64,000 bases of DNA from Isoperla grammatica (lineage: Eukaryota; Arthropoda; Insecta; Plecoptera; Perlodidae). The notes beneath the pieces were generated by a model. That model was not told the DNA's origin and made no database searches. It was given only the letters and a program-made list of their open reading frames with translations. The number at the start of each line of letters is the position of its first letter. The first letter of the stretch is position 1. Shown here piece after piece: positions 37,809-47,529 of this stretch. A program made the position numbers and the translations under genes. The stretch covers positions 13,282,890-13,346,889 of the forward strand of contig OX246741.1 in assembly GCA_945910005.1 (NCBI GenBank), read 5' to 3'.

Positions 37809-38688
37809 CAGGGGCGGATACAGGGGGGGGGGGGCGGGGGGGGCGACCGCCCCCCCATGACCCCAAAAAAATGGAAATTTTGAATAATTATTATTTTGGA
37901 GTCGTTACCGTACTTTAGTTGCCATGCTCTGTGTAACTTATCGAGCCTGTATCCGCCCCTGCCGACGTATGCGCATGCCATACTCAGGTTCTCTTACAAA
38001 TCGCTACTATATTGTGTGAAATTAAGGGATTTTCGAATGACAGACCGTTAAACTTACGTAATTATTTCAAAATCTGTAGTATGTCACACTGGTATGTTTA
38101 TATGTGATTAAACAAGATCTAATTGAGATTAATTGGCAGGAATCAAATTAAATGAATATACTCTGGTTCTCTTACAAATCGCTACAGTGGGTGACATTAG
38201 ATAATTTTCCACTGACAGCCCGTTTAACTTCTGTAATTAACTCAAAATCTGTGGTATGTCGCGCACGTTTGTTTGTATACCCTTAAAGTAGATGTAAATG
38301 AGATTTATTAACAGGAATCAGATTAAATGAATATTCTCAGGTTCACTTTCAAATCGATGCTTAGTGTGAAATTACGTTATTTCCGACTGACACCCCTGAA
38401 ACTTCCGTAATTATCTAAAAATCACAAAAAATATGACATGTGTTGTTCGTTTATACGTCAACATTAGTGACAACTATGTTATTGCTTCACCCAAAATGTG
38501 ACAAGGTCAGTATTGACTGAAGTAAAGTATGTTTTGAAAATGTGATTGATTAAATTAAACATAATGTACATCACTCCCCAAAACTTGTAAATATAGCATG
38601 CACTTAAGCCCCCCCCCCTTCTATAATAATTGGCAATCGCCTTCCATGAAACCGCCCCCCCCATAAATCAAGGCTAGATCCGCCCCTG
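37809..38688. mobile_element. Non-autonomous hAT-like transposon
   Basis: The 880-bp element starts CAGGGGCGGATACAG and ends with the inverted CTAGATCCGCCCCTG, giving 15-bp terminal inverted repeats with two mismatches. It is flanked by a perfect 8-bp direct repeat GCAAACAC (37801-37808 and 38689-38696). Removing the element and one copy restores a normal unit of the surrounding minisatellite. The 8-bp duplication and the CAGGGG start are hallmarks of hAT transposons. There is no transposase frame. A second internal end (TATCCGCCCCTG near 37960) and G/C-rich subterminal tracts are present. Confidence 0.9.
37985..38445. repeat. Three diverged tandem units inside the hAT-like element
   Basis: Segments starting near 37986, 38163 and 38339 share GGTTCTCTTACAAATCG, TGACAG, GTAATTA and AGGAATCA-AATTAAATGAAT in the same order at about 177-bp spacing. 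They form the element's interior. Confidence 0.75.
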
Positions 38689-39062
38689 GCAAACACAACT
38701 TACTTGTGCCATGTAAACATGTATATGTACACACAAGCTTTGCGCCCAAGTGCAAACACAACTAACTTATGCCATGTAAACATGTATGTATACGCACGAG
38801 CTTTGGGCCGAAGTGGCACCAATCATCCATATATGATCTGTCCTGTGTTTTACAACATGCAGTGATCTGATTAACCATTTCGCTTCATCGAACAGTATTT
38901 CGTGATAGCATAGATAATTGCATATGTAATTCTATTTCCCGGTGGACGGCGCTCGGTGCTCTCAACTCGAATGTCCACGTTATACGCTAAAGAGATTACC
39001 ATACATCGGGTTTTATGATGTCATAATGCACTTATAACGCTCTGCGACTAATCCCTAGACAT

Positions 39063-41014
39063 GGGGCTCCGTCAAGTTGGCCCCCCCACTTTAAAGTTTA
39101 GGGTCAATTGTTATCTCAATCGTTTGTGCATCGTTAGTGCACGTTTGTGCACGAACAAATTTCGTTTGTGCACATTTATTTCTAAAGATATAACGTTTTT
39201 TTTTGTGGGGGGGCCAACTTGACGACCAGCCCCCCCACATGTCAAATGTTAACATTTTATGATGTGGGTCGTTTGTGCATCGTTAGTGCAGGTTTGTGCA
39301 CTAAAAATTTTCGTTTGTGCACGTTTAGTTCTCGAGATATAACGGTTTTTTTGTGGGGGGGCCAACTTGACGCAGCCCCCGCACATGTCAAATGTTAACA
39401 TTTTATGATGTGGGTCGTTTGTGCATCGTTAGTGCAGGTTTGTGCACTAAAAATTTTCGTTTGTGCACGTTTAGTTCTCGAGATATAACGGTTTTTCTGT
39501 GGGGGGGCCAACTTGACGCAGCCCCCCCACATGTCAAATGTTAACATTTTATGATGTGGGTCGTTGGTGCATCGTTAGTGCAGGTTTGTGCACTAAAAAT
39601 TTTCGTTTGTGCACGTTTAGTTCTCGAGATATAACGGTTTTTTTGTGGGGGGGGCCAACTTGACGCAGCCCCCCCACATGTCAAATGTTAACATTTTATG
39701 ATGTGGGTCGTTTGTGCATCGATAGTGCAGGTTTGTGCACTAAAAATTTTCGTTTGTGCACGTTTAGTTCTCGAGATATAACGGTTTTTTTGTGGGGGGG
39801 CCAACTTGACGACCAGCCCCCCCACATGTCAAATGTTAACATTTTATGATTTGGGTCGTTTGTGCATCGTTAGTGCAGGTTTGTGCACTAAAAATTTTCG
39901 TTTGTGCACGTTTAGTTCTCGAGATATAACGGTTTTTTTGTGGGGGGGGCCAACTTGACGCAGCCCCCCCACATGTCAAATGTTAACATTTTATGATGTG
40001 GGTCGTTTGTGCATCGTTAGTGCAGGTTTGTGCACTAAAAATTTTCGTTTGTGCACGTTTAGTTCTCGAGATATAACGGTTTTTTTGTGGGGGGGCCAAC
40101 TTGACGCAGCCCCCCCACATGTCAAATGTTAACATTTTATGATGTGGGTCGTTTGTGCATCGTTAGTGCAGGTTTGTGCACTAAAAATTTTCGTTTGTGC
40201 ACGTTTAGTTCTCGAGATATAACGGTTTTTTTGTGGGGGGGCCAACTTGACGCAGCCCCCCCACATGTCAAATGTTAACATTTTATGATGTGGGTCGTTT
40301 GTGCATCGTTAGTGCAGGTTTGTGCACTAAAAATTTTCGTTTGTGCACGTTTAGTTCTCGAGATATAACGGTTTTTTTGTGGGGGGGCCAACTTGACGAC
40401 CAGCCCCCCCACATGTCAAATGTTAACATTTTATGATGTGGGTCGTTTGTGCATCGATAGTGCAGGTTTGTGCACTAAAAATTTTCGTTTGTGCACGTTT
40501 AGTTCTCGAGATATAACGGTTTTTTTGTGGGGGGGCCATTTTGACGCAGCCCCCCCACATGTCAAATGTTAACATTTTATGATGTGGGTCGTTTGTGCAT
40601 CGTTAGTGCAGGTTTGTGCACTAAAAATTTTCGTTTGTGCACGTTTAGTTCTCGAGATATAACGGTTTTTTTGTGGGGGGGCCAACTTGACGCAGCCCCC
40701 CCACATGTCAAATGTTAACATTTTATGATGTGGGTCGTTTGTGCATCGTTAGTGCAGGTTTGTGCACTAAAAATTTTCGTTTGTGCACGTTTAGTTCTCG
40801 AGATATAACGGTTTTTTTGTGGGGGGGCCAACGTGACGCAGCCCACCCCCATATGTCAAATGTTAACATTTTCTGCTGTGGATCGTTTGTTCATCGGTAG
40901 TGCAGGTTTTTGCACCAAAAAGGTTCGTTTGTGCACGTTTATATCTCGAGATATAACGGTTTTTCCGTAGGGGGGCTAACGTCACGCTGCCCCCCCCCCC
41001 CCCCCCCCCCCCCC
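39063..41014. repeat. 146-148 bp satellite with a hairpin in each unit
   Basis: Twelve units start at 39241, 39387, 39533, 39680, 39828, 39975, 40121, 40267, 40415, 40561, 40707 and 40855, preceded by one diverged unit. Each contains GTCAAATGTTAACATTTTAT, three GTTTGTGCA boxes, CTCGAGATATAACGG, and the inverted pair GTGGGGGGGC/GCCCCCCCAC around a loop of about 12 bp. Outer units are diverged and inner ones nearly identical, as expected from unequal exchange. The left boundary carries the loop in the opposite orientation (CGTCAAGTTGG). It ends in a 25-bp poly(C) run at 40990-41014. Confidence 0.97.
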
Positions 41015-41059
41015 ACCCGTGTAAGCACCAAGTCTCAAATTCTAAGATAATTTAATTCC

Positions 41060-41074
41060 GATTCAGACATTTAG
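41060..41074 (+). promoter_or_regulatory. Candidate splice acceptor for the USP-like exon
   Basis: The sequence GATTCAGACATTTAG precedes the open frame. Its pyrimidine tract is moderate. The frame is closed upstream by this same TAG, as expected at an intron edge. The satellite array would then lie in the intron. Confidence 0.4.
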
Positions 41075-41956
41075 TGCCCCCAAAACGTAAAGGTCATTGG
41101 TTTATTAAGAAATGCAAATCGATCTGACCTCAAACCTGTAACCTTCAATAATGAGCACTTCCTAATATCAAATTCATGTGCGTTTGATGCTATAACACAG
41201 TTACTCTGTGTCGCTTGTTGCGACAGCAAAACGTACAGGAGATTTGTAGAATTGGAATCGCAAAAACCCGAGGGACAAATCTTCTCTTTAGTAAGTGATG
41301 TAACTGCGGGAGTAAAAACACGTTGTTATCGCAAAAGAGCAGAGTTAGTGATTTCTCTGAATGCTTTCGAAGTTGTGGATTGTGTCAATGATGTGAAGAA
41401 AATTAACATCGAATGCACAGCAAAGACTATGGCACAACACATTCTTAAAATGTACCCATCAGCCACGGAGATTTCTGAATGTTCAGAAAACTGCACCTTA
41501 GATAGTATAAAATTGCCAGTGTTGTGTAGTAACTTTTACAATGGTGACATGGGAGAACTTCAAGGTGAAGTATCACAAATCATGGAGAGTTCTATCGTTG
41601 CTTGTGACATGACTGGTGTGCGGTGCAAAGGGTTCAAAACACGTGTCATGGATCCATCTGCCGTGCATCCAAACCATCTACTTATTGAAGTCGTCAACAT
41701 AAATTGTGGAGACGATGTAACTGTCAATTTAACAGAGATTCCCCTACAACTTACGGTAAGAAGTGAGACGTATCATTTACGAGGCGTAATCGAATATCTT
41801 GGAGAGAGGACCTCCGTATCATCAGTGGGGCACTATGTTGCGCTTGCCCGAAGACCAAATGATAAGTGGGAGGTGTATAATGATCTTTGCGAGAAGAAAT
41901 CAGAATGCAAATTAAATAGAGGGGTAAACTGTCACTTGATTGTATACACCGTCTAG
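41075..41956 (+). CDS. C19 (USP)-like peptidase domain, probable terminal exon
   Basis: Open for 293 codons from just after an in-frame TAG at 41072-41074 to a stop at 41956. That TAG is preceded by TTCAGACATT, so it also reads as a splice acceptor (ATTTAG|TGC). There is no ATG before residue 119, so the first in-frame ATG lies after the Cys box and an upstream exon is needed. The Cys box is NSCAFDAITQLL near residue 35. The His box is GHYVALARRPNDKWEVYND near residues 252-270, with a preceding YHLRGVIEYLG strand. These match the Cys-His-Asp/Asn layout of ubiquitin-specific proteases, but the domain is short and lacks the CxxC fingers. Similar short C19-like domains occur in invertebrate repeat-associated proteins. 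No poly(A) signal is clear downstream. Confidence 0.65.
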   Translation, partial: CPQNVKVIGLLRNANRSDLKPVTFNNEHFLISNSCAFDAITQLLCVACCDSKTYRRFVELESQKPEGQIFSLVSDVTAGVKTRCYRKRAELVISLNAFEVVDCVNDVKKINIECTAKTMAQHILKMYPSATEISECSENCTLDSIKLPVLCSNFYNGDMGELQGEVSQIMESSIVACDMTGVRCKGFKTRVMDPSAVHPNHLLIEVVNINCGDDVTVNLTEIPLQLTVRSETYHLRGVIEYLGERTSVSSVGHYVALARRPNDKWEVYNDLCEKKSECKLNRGVNCHLIVYTV

Positions 41957-42271
41957 GATAACCTGGAAATTGTATATTTTTTAATTTTTTGCCGGAAAAT
42001 ACCACGTAGCATATAATAATTTGTTCATTATACAAGATGATATTTTCCCGTGAATAATTAATCTAATATCAATATGGACCACGAAAGTTTACGTCAATGT
42101 AATATATATATATATATTACAGGATTGGTTAACCGTAAAAATGTTGTTCTTGTGATGTTTCAAAATGTTTTCTTATACATTTTGCAACTAATAATATTTA
42201 AAATCTGAAATATATATATTTTATATGCTAATTTGATTGTTCGGTATGTGGTGCTCAGACTCTAAAAGTTA

Positions 42272-42505
42272 TTTTGATTTGATTTTGATGGCCTTAGATT
42301 ATTGGTGAAATGGTGGTGTGCATCAGTAATGCCATTTTTTGTCGTACATTTGTCACCTTTATAATGTGTTTTGATTTTTTAATTTGATTTTCCTTGCTAT
42401 AGACTATTGGTGAATTGGTAACGTGTGTATCATTCAAACCTTTAATGCCATATTATTTTGTCTTACATTTTGTCATCTAAATAGTGTGTTTTGTGTGTTT
42501 AATTA
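42272..42505. repeat. Diverged tandem duplication of about 105 bp
   Basis: Two copies share GATTTGATTTT, GA-TATTGGTGAA, TAATGCCAT, and TAATGTGTTTTG or TAGTGTGTTTTG. Non-coding and AT-rich. Confidence 0.7.
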
Positions 42506-42935
42506 ATTTTTACCAATTGAAATGTTATGCCAGAGATTGATTGACTTCACATTGTTGTGTCAGTCATTGTGTTGCCGTTTAAATCTGTTCTAAACACAAA
42601 CTTGCATGAGAATAGCTTTCTCATAGTTTGATGAATGTGCCTATAGGCACTTACTATTACAATGCCAGGGAAATCGTCTTTAAACTAGGTACACTAAAGT
42701 TGAAATTTTAGAACAACGGACCCCAGAAAATTATCTATGGATTTTCGGATGAACTGTTTATGTTTTGTTTATTATAAATTATAATACAGAATGAAACAAT
42801 ATATTGGATTTATCATAACTTATGCTAAGATAAAATTGTTTATACAAAATACATAATTACAAAAAACGCAATACGCCTACATACGCCTACATTACATCTG
42901 ATCATAATCTGCAAGTAGGCAGATATTAAGTCGAC

Positions 42936-43135
42936 NNNNNNNNNNNNNNNNNNNNNNNNNNNNNNNNNNNNNNNNNNNNNNNNNNNNNNNNNNNNNNNNN
43001 NNNNNNNNNNNNNNNNNNNNNNNNNNNNNNNNNNNNNNNNNNNNNNNNNNNNNNNNNNNNNNNNNNNNNNNNNNNNNNNNNNNNNNNNNNNNNNNNNNNN
43101 NNNNNNNNNNNNNNNNNNNNNNNNNNNNNNNNNNN
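42936..43135. other. Assembly gap of 200 N
   Basis: Exactly 200 N, a conventional scaffold-join length, so the real distance is unknown. The left edge, TTAAGTCGAC, and the right edge give no sign of shared sequence. Confidence 0.99.
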
Positions 43136-43441
43136 GGTCAGCCATTGAATTAATTAATAAATATTCATTTGTCTTCTACTTTACAAGAAAAAGGATGCGT
43201 CTTTCATTGATGTTTTGATACGGATAGGCTTCTCACATCAGCAGCAGCACTTTACGGCCTTTATTACGTCGCCGGACATTACCGAGTGACACCGAGCTCG
43301 CCCTCGGTTTTATAGACCGCTAACAGCGTCATTACTCACGAGCCAATCGGTAGGAACAATCCCACACGTCCGCAGGACACAGCGAACAGAAGGATTCGAA
43401 ATACTTCACAACACAGCGTGAATTAACAGGGAAGGATACAC

Positions 43442-43779
43442 CTACGTCAAAAACCGCAACAAATTTTCATTTTTAATTTATATCACAAGAATGGGCTTCG
43501 AAATCAAAAATCTGAATCAACAGCGCACTGTGGTTTAGTAAGCCCTACACATTAAATGCGCTAAGTCGTGACTTATATTATAATCAGTATGTTTTTTTAT
43601 AAATAATTAATTTTATTACTAATTATCGAATTATAATCAAAATACTACGCTTATGTTTATAATATTTTATTCAATCTGTAGGGCTTACCAAAGCTCGCTG
43701 CTGATTTAGATTTTCGCTTTCTTGTTGCAATCTTGAGATATTATTTAATAATGAACATTTTCTGTGGTTTTTGACGTAG
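43442..43779. mobile_element. Foldback element with about 107-bp arms
   Basis: The left arm begins CTACGTCAAAAACC and the right arm ends GGTTTTTGACGTAG. The arms also pair through AAGCCCTACA and TGTAGGGCTT. The loop is AT-rich and non-coding. Confidence 0.85.
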
Positions 43780-43794
43780 AGACTACCCTTTGCC

Positions 43795-43985
43795 CTTAAG
43801 CCATTCATTGGTCGTACATGTACATATGAGAAGCTCAGTGGGTTCTGGGTTCGATTCTCACAGACGGAATCTTATCTGGAGGTTTTGGTCGACCAATCTC
43901 AAAATGTATGTATGTATTGTGCAACCTGCGAGGACCATTCGCTGGCCCAAAGTGAATTAGTATGAATCACACCTTTCGAGTAAAT
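43795..43985 (+). mobile_element. Possible tRNA-derived SINE
   Basis: A B-box-like GGGTTCGATTCTC follows a tRNA-like stretch, with a downstream body containing GACCATTCGCTGGCCC. There is no second copy in the window, so the call is tentative. Confidence 0.35.
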
Positions 43986-44012
43986 AGGAACAAAATTGAA
44001 ACTGACTAATAT

Positions 44013-44153
44013 CCGGTATTTCAATGCCCAGTTAAAATCTACTTTTCAGTTAAATTGTTTTCACCATGACAACGGCCAATAGAAATACACGAAAACTGCG
44101 GGCTTGCCTGACAGTTAAATTTACTTGACACTTAACTGAACATAGAAATACCG
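44013..44153. mobile_element. Short MITE
   Basis: The ends CCGGTATTTC and GAAATACCGG are inverted. Inner blocks CAGTTAAA/TTTAAC mirror imperfectly. It is directly followed by another MITE. Confidence 0.7.
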
Positions 44154-44156
44154 GCC

Positions 44157-44294
44157 CTAAGCCCCGGTATTATATGAACTTCGGATTATTATTAAGTAAG
44201 CTACTAACTTTTTTTTTTTTACCGTGGCATCCAGGCTTCCCATTGGTTGTTGCCATGGTGAAAACACGTTGGTAGCGTTCATAATACGGGCCTA
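44157..44294. mobile_element. Short MITE
   Basis: CCCGGTATTATATGAAC at the left and GTTCATAATACGGG at the right are inverted. The interior has a poly(T) run and GTTGCCATGGTGAAAACACG. Confidence 0.7.
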
Positions 44295-44557
44295 AAATGA
44301 TGTTGGTTCACTAACTAAAAAGTAAGACGATCCGCGACAGTTACATAATAATAAGGGTATAATTTACACCTCTCTTATGTGTTCGCAAATAAAAACTAGC
44401 GCCGCGGTAAACTCGTCTGTAAAACGTTGGACTTTAAGGACAGGATTTACCAATTTTTTAAACTCCGCCCTACGGAAAAACATGACGACGGCCGACGACT
44501 ATGCATTTTGAATGTAATGTTTGCTATGGTTACCAATCCGAGTTTACTAAGGCTGTG

Positions 44558-44702
44558 TCTCAAATCGATGTTTTTTGCTAGTCGACTAGCGTAGCAGACT
44601 AACCTAACAATTAGTAACAATGAATAAAATCAATTGCATGGTAGTTGTTGGCGAAGTAGACGAAGCAGACCAAATATTCGGATTGAGATACGCCCTAGCT
44701 TT
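44558..44702. mobile_element. MITE with TGTCTCAAATC-type ends
   Basis: AGGCTGTGTCTCAAATCGAT at the left pairs imperfectly with ATTCGGATTGAGATACGCCC at the right. The interior GCTAGTCGACTAGCGTAGCAGA pairs with GAAGTAGACGAAGCAGA only weakly. Confidence 0.6.
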
Positions 44703-45067
44703 ACGAAGTTGGTGAATTGGGACCTAAGATTGTGAATTGGAGACTTTTAAACTATTTTTATCTTATTTCGACTAATACATAAAGAGCAGTTTGACATTAG
44801 ACCTACTGTACGAACTATACGTACACTAAACTCTGAGAGGATATAATCCACACACAAACGAAGGAAATGAAACTATCACATTTAATCAGAGAAGTAATCG
44901 CACGACTTAGATAGGAATAGGATTAACCAAACTTTGTTAATCTCCAATTTAATAATCCCAGATTGGTAACCATAGATTCAACAAACTATTACAATCAAAA
45001 TGCATGGTATGGAGTCTTCTAGCAGTCGCAATGTTTGCCCGGATCAAATCTCTGCTAATCTCGGTAC

Positions 45068-45440
45068 TTAAAGTTTATAAATGTATTCCAAACTTACATT
45101 TATTTATTTTATTTGAAATTAAGACAGTACCCTATTTAGCCTGATGATTGATGAATCATATAATGAGGAAGGGAGGAGGGGAAGCCTGGTATCGGCTCGT
45201 AGCCTACTCCTGTCGAAAAGTTTAAAGTTTATAAATGTATTCCACACTTACATTTATTTATTTTATTTGAAATTAAGACAGTGCCCTATTTAGCCTGATG
45301 ATTGATGAATCATAATGAGGAAGGGAGGAGGCGAAACCTGGTACCGGCACGTAGCCTACTCCTGTCGAAAAGTATCAAGGGGACCATCGATTTACGTCCC
45401 ATCCGAATGAACGGCGTAACTTTGACCAGTCATAAGGTTC
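45068..45440 (+). repeat. Dispersed repeat E, copy 2, with a 155-bp tandem duplication
   Basis: TAAAGTTTATAAATGTATTC starts at 45068 and again at 45223, and both copies run to CGTAGCCTACTCCTGTCGAA. Only the second continues into TTACGTCCCATCCGAA and TTTGACCAGTCATAAGG. The family partner is at 20110-20310. Confidence 0.85.
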
Positions 45441-47320
45441 CTCCACTAGCCTGTACTGCCGAGCAGTTGCCGAGAAGAACGAAGTTGTTACACAAGCTTT
45501 CGAACCCTCCAATCTGCTTTAACCAATGTGGACGGCAGACATGTTTATTGAGAGCGCTTAAACGAACCTCGTCATAACTCGTTGCTCTGGATATCGGTAT
45601 TCGGTAGGATGGTCTAACAACCTTTGTCTCTCCTCACTTCCGCAAGTTCTGTACGTGGCAGCGCCACAATCGTAAATCTATTTTTATTATTGAGCCTGTA
45701 CTATTGTTGTACATTATATTTTAAATTCTAGGGCAAAGTTGTGACCCACTATGCATTCACACCAATACAATACGAAAAATACTTCCTGTAGAACATTCTT
45801 GAGTTGTACCCCCTCTATAATTTTTGGTCGTACTCAGTGACGTAAGGGTGAAGCCCCCCCCCCCCCCCCCCCCCAACCTCCCCCCCGAAACTAAATCGGG
45901 GCTGATATTGTTGTAAATGTAGTACCCACGCAGTAGTATGTTAAGGGTTGCAGAGGGATGTCACTGCAAAATTAGTGTTGACCACCTCAGTGAAGTAAAC
46001 ACGTGTTGGCCTAGGATTGTTGTATAAATATAAATATAAACAAAATATAAATAATATGAATAAAATATAAAATATATATAGATATATAGAGATATATATA
46101 TAAAAATATAAAATATAAATATAAATAATAAATAATAAACATATAGGTAATTTCTTCAGTGAGTCTAAAAAGCACGAAATAATTAATAGTGAAAAAATTT
46201 CGTCTTCAGCGAAATGGGATCCGGCGGTTGAAGCTCTTCCCCAGACCCCATGCGGTCTCCGCACATCACTTTCACTTCTTGACTCCCCCAAAAATTATTT
46301 CTAGCTACGCCACTGCCTTCCACGACCTTGAATCTATCACCCACACAGTTTCCAAGTACTGTGCAATATCCACGACACCAAAATAACAATTCGCCCCCGC
46401 GAACCCAACAACGCAATTCACCCCTACGTCAAAGCAAACAAAGCAAAGCTTAGATTTTGACACACAATCTCCTCATAAACACACTAAACCCCCTTTATAG
46501 TTTTATCGGTTTGTTGTTTTGCTGGTGTGCGTGTGCGGGATTCTGCTCAATGAGAGATGTTGGTTGCGTCTCCGTATAAATCCCATTGAGTTGTGGAGTG
46601 TATTGCGTACCGCACCCACATCATAGTTAATGATTGTCTATGCCACCTCCCCACATTATCTAATTATTCTATTAGCTCAGCATGAATCCCATAGACAAAC
46701 AACCCATATTACATTATACGTATACGTAACGTATACACACACTTAGCCCTTATCACAGCGAGAACTGTGTATACTGTGTACACAGACAGTGTTATTGGTA
46801 AGGCAATGTAATACCAAAGAGATTCGTTGAATTACATTTCGAAATCACTATAATAATCTTCCAAAGCAAATAGTTAATGTTGATTCTCACATGTCCGACT
46901 TGTTTGGATTGTAGAGCTTAACCATTCCAGATATGCGATTGATGGAATGGAATATTGGTTGTTTTGTGGTAATATTACGAAACCATGGGTTGGCATGTGT
47001 GAATAAATAAATAAATGATGGTCCTGAGGGGGTGTGATAGGCATATGTGGCAATTGAAAAAAGAAACTGTTGATGTAACCGTTGATGTTTTCAGTCAACA
47101 ACCTGAGAGTAGTGTTTGTAGCAATATTTAATCGAAATTCGATGGATATGATCCTTCATTCAAAATTTATCTCTTTGTCCGAGGTCAAGTCAACCTGGCA
47201 GATCACATATTCTACTGAGACATCACAACTCCTATTTCACTGCATCTATCATGTCAATTGAACTAAAAGTGATACGTATTTTACAATTTCAGTCCATTAT
47301 AATGATAACTAACAATACTT
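45441..47320. other. Unannotated stretch with hAT-like end motifs
   Basis: No gene supported. CAGTGACGTAAGGG at 45835 (+) and CAGTGGCGTAGCTAG at 46301-46315 (-) resemble hAT ends and could bound one decayed element, but flanking 8-mers do not match. It contains a 21-bp poly(C) run at 45854-45874 and a TATAAA-rich low-complexity stretch at 46020-46145. Confidence 0.3.
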
Positions 47321-47324
47321 GTTT

Positions 47325-47513
47325 GTAGGAATACCTGTTAGGGCGCACACCAGCTTTACCTGATGTGTGCGTAAATACTAACTAAATTTGGTACGTTAGG
47401 GTGTTTGGCTAGTAGGTAAGGAGTGGCCCGGGGCTTTTTAAAGTAAGACTCAATCCCAGCATTCGCCTTTACGACTGAGAAACCTTCGTAAAAAAAATCT
47501 TCAGTCAGTACAG
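47325..47513 (-). mobile_element. tRNA-derived SINE, family B, copy 4
   Basis: The minus-strand copy reads from GTAGGAATACCTGTTAGGGC through CCAGCATTCGCCTTTACGAC to CTTCAGTCAGTAC. The tRNA head is truncated. Confidence 0.78.
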
Positions 47514-47529
47514 TATGAATGAACTTTAG

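Larger units (their letters stand above)
37471..38816. repeat. Minisatellite of about 61-68 bp, split by an insertion
   Basis: Units contain GCAAACACAACTTACTTATG, CCATGTAAACATG and GCACAAGCTTTGCGCCGAAG. Five to six units lie at 37471-37808 and two more at 38689-38816. The intervening 37809-38688 is the hAT-like element. Confidence 0.93.

Noticed and set aside
42840..43145. ORF containing undefined residues
   Set aside because: It spans the 200-N assembly gap.
45835..46315. Single hAT element bounded by CAGTGACGTA and CAGTGGCGTAG ends
   Set aside because: Flanking 8-mers do not match, so a common insertion is not shown.
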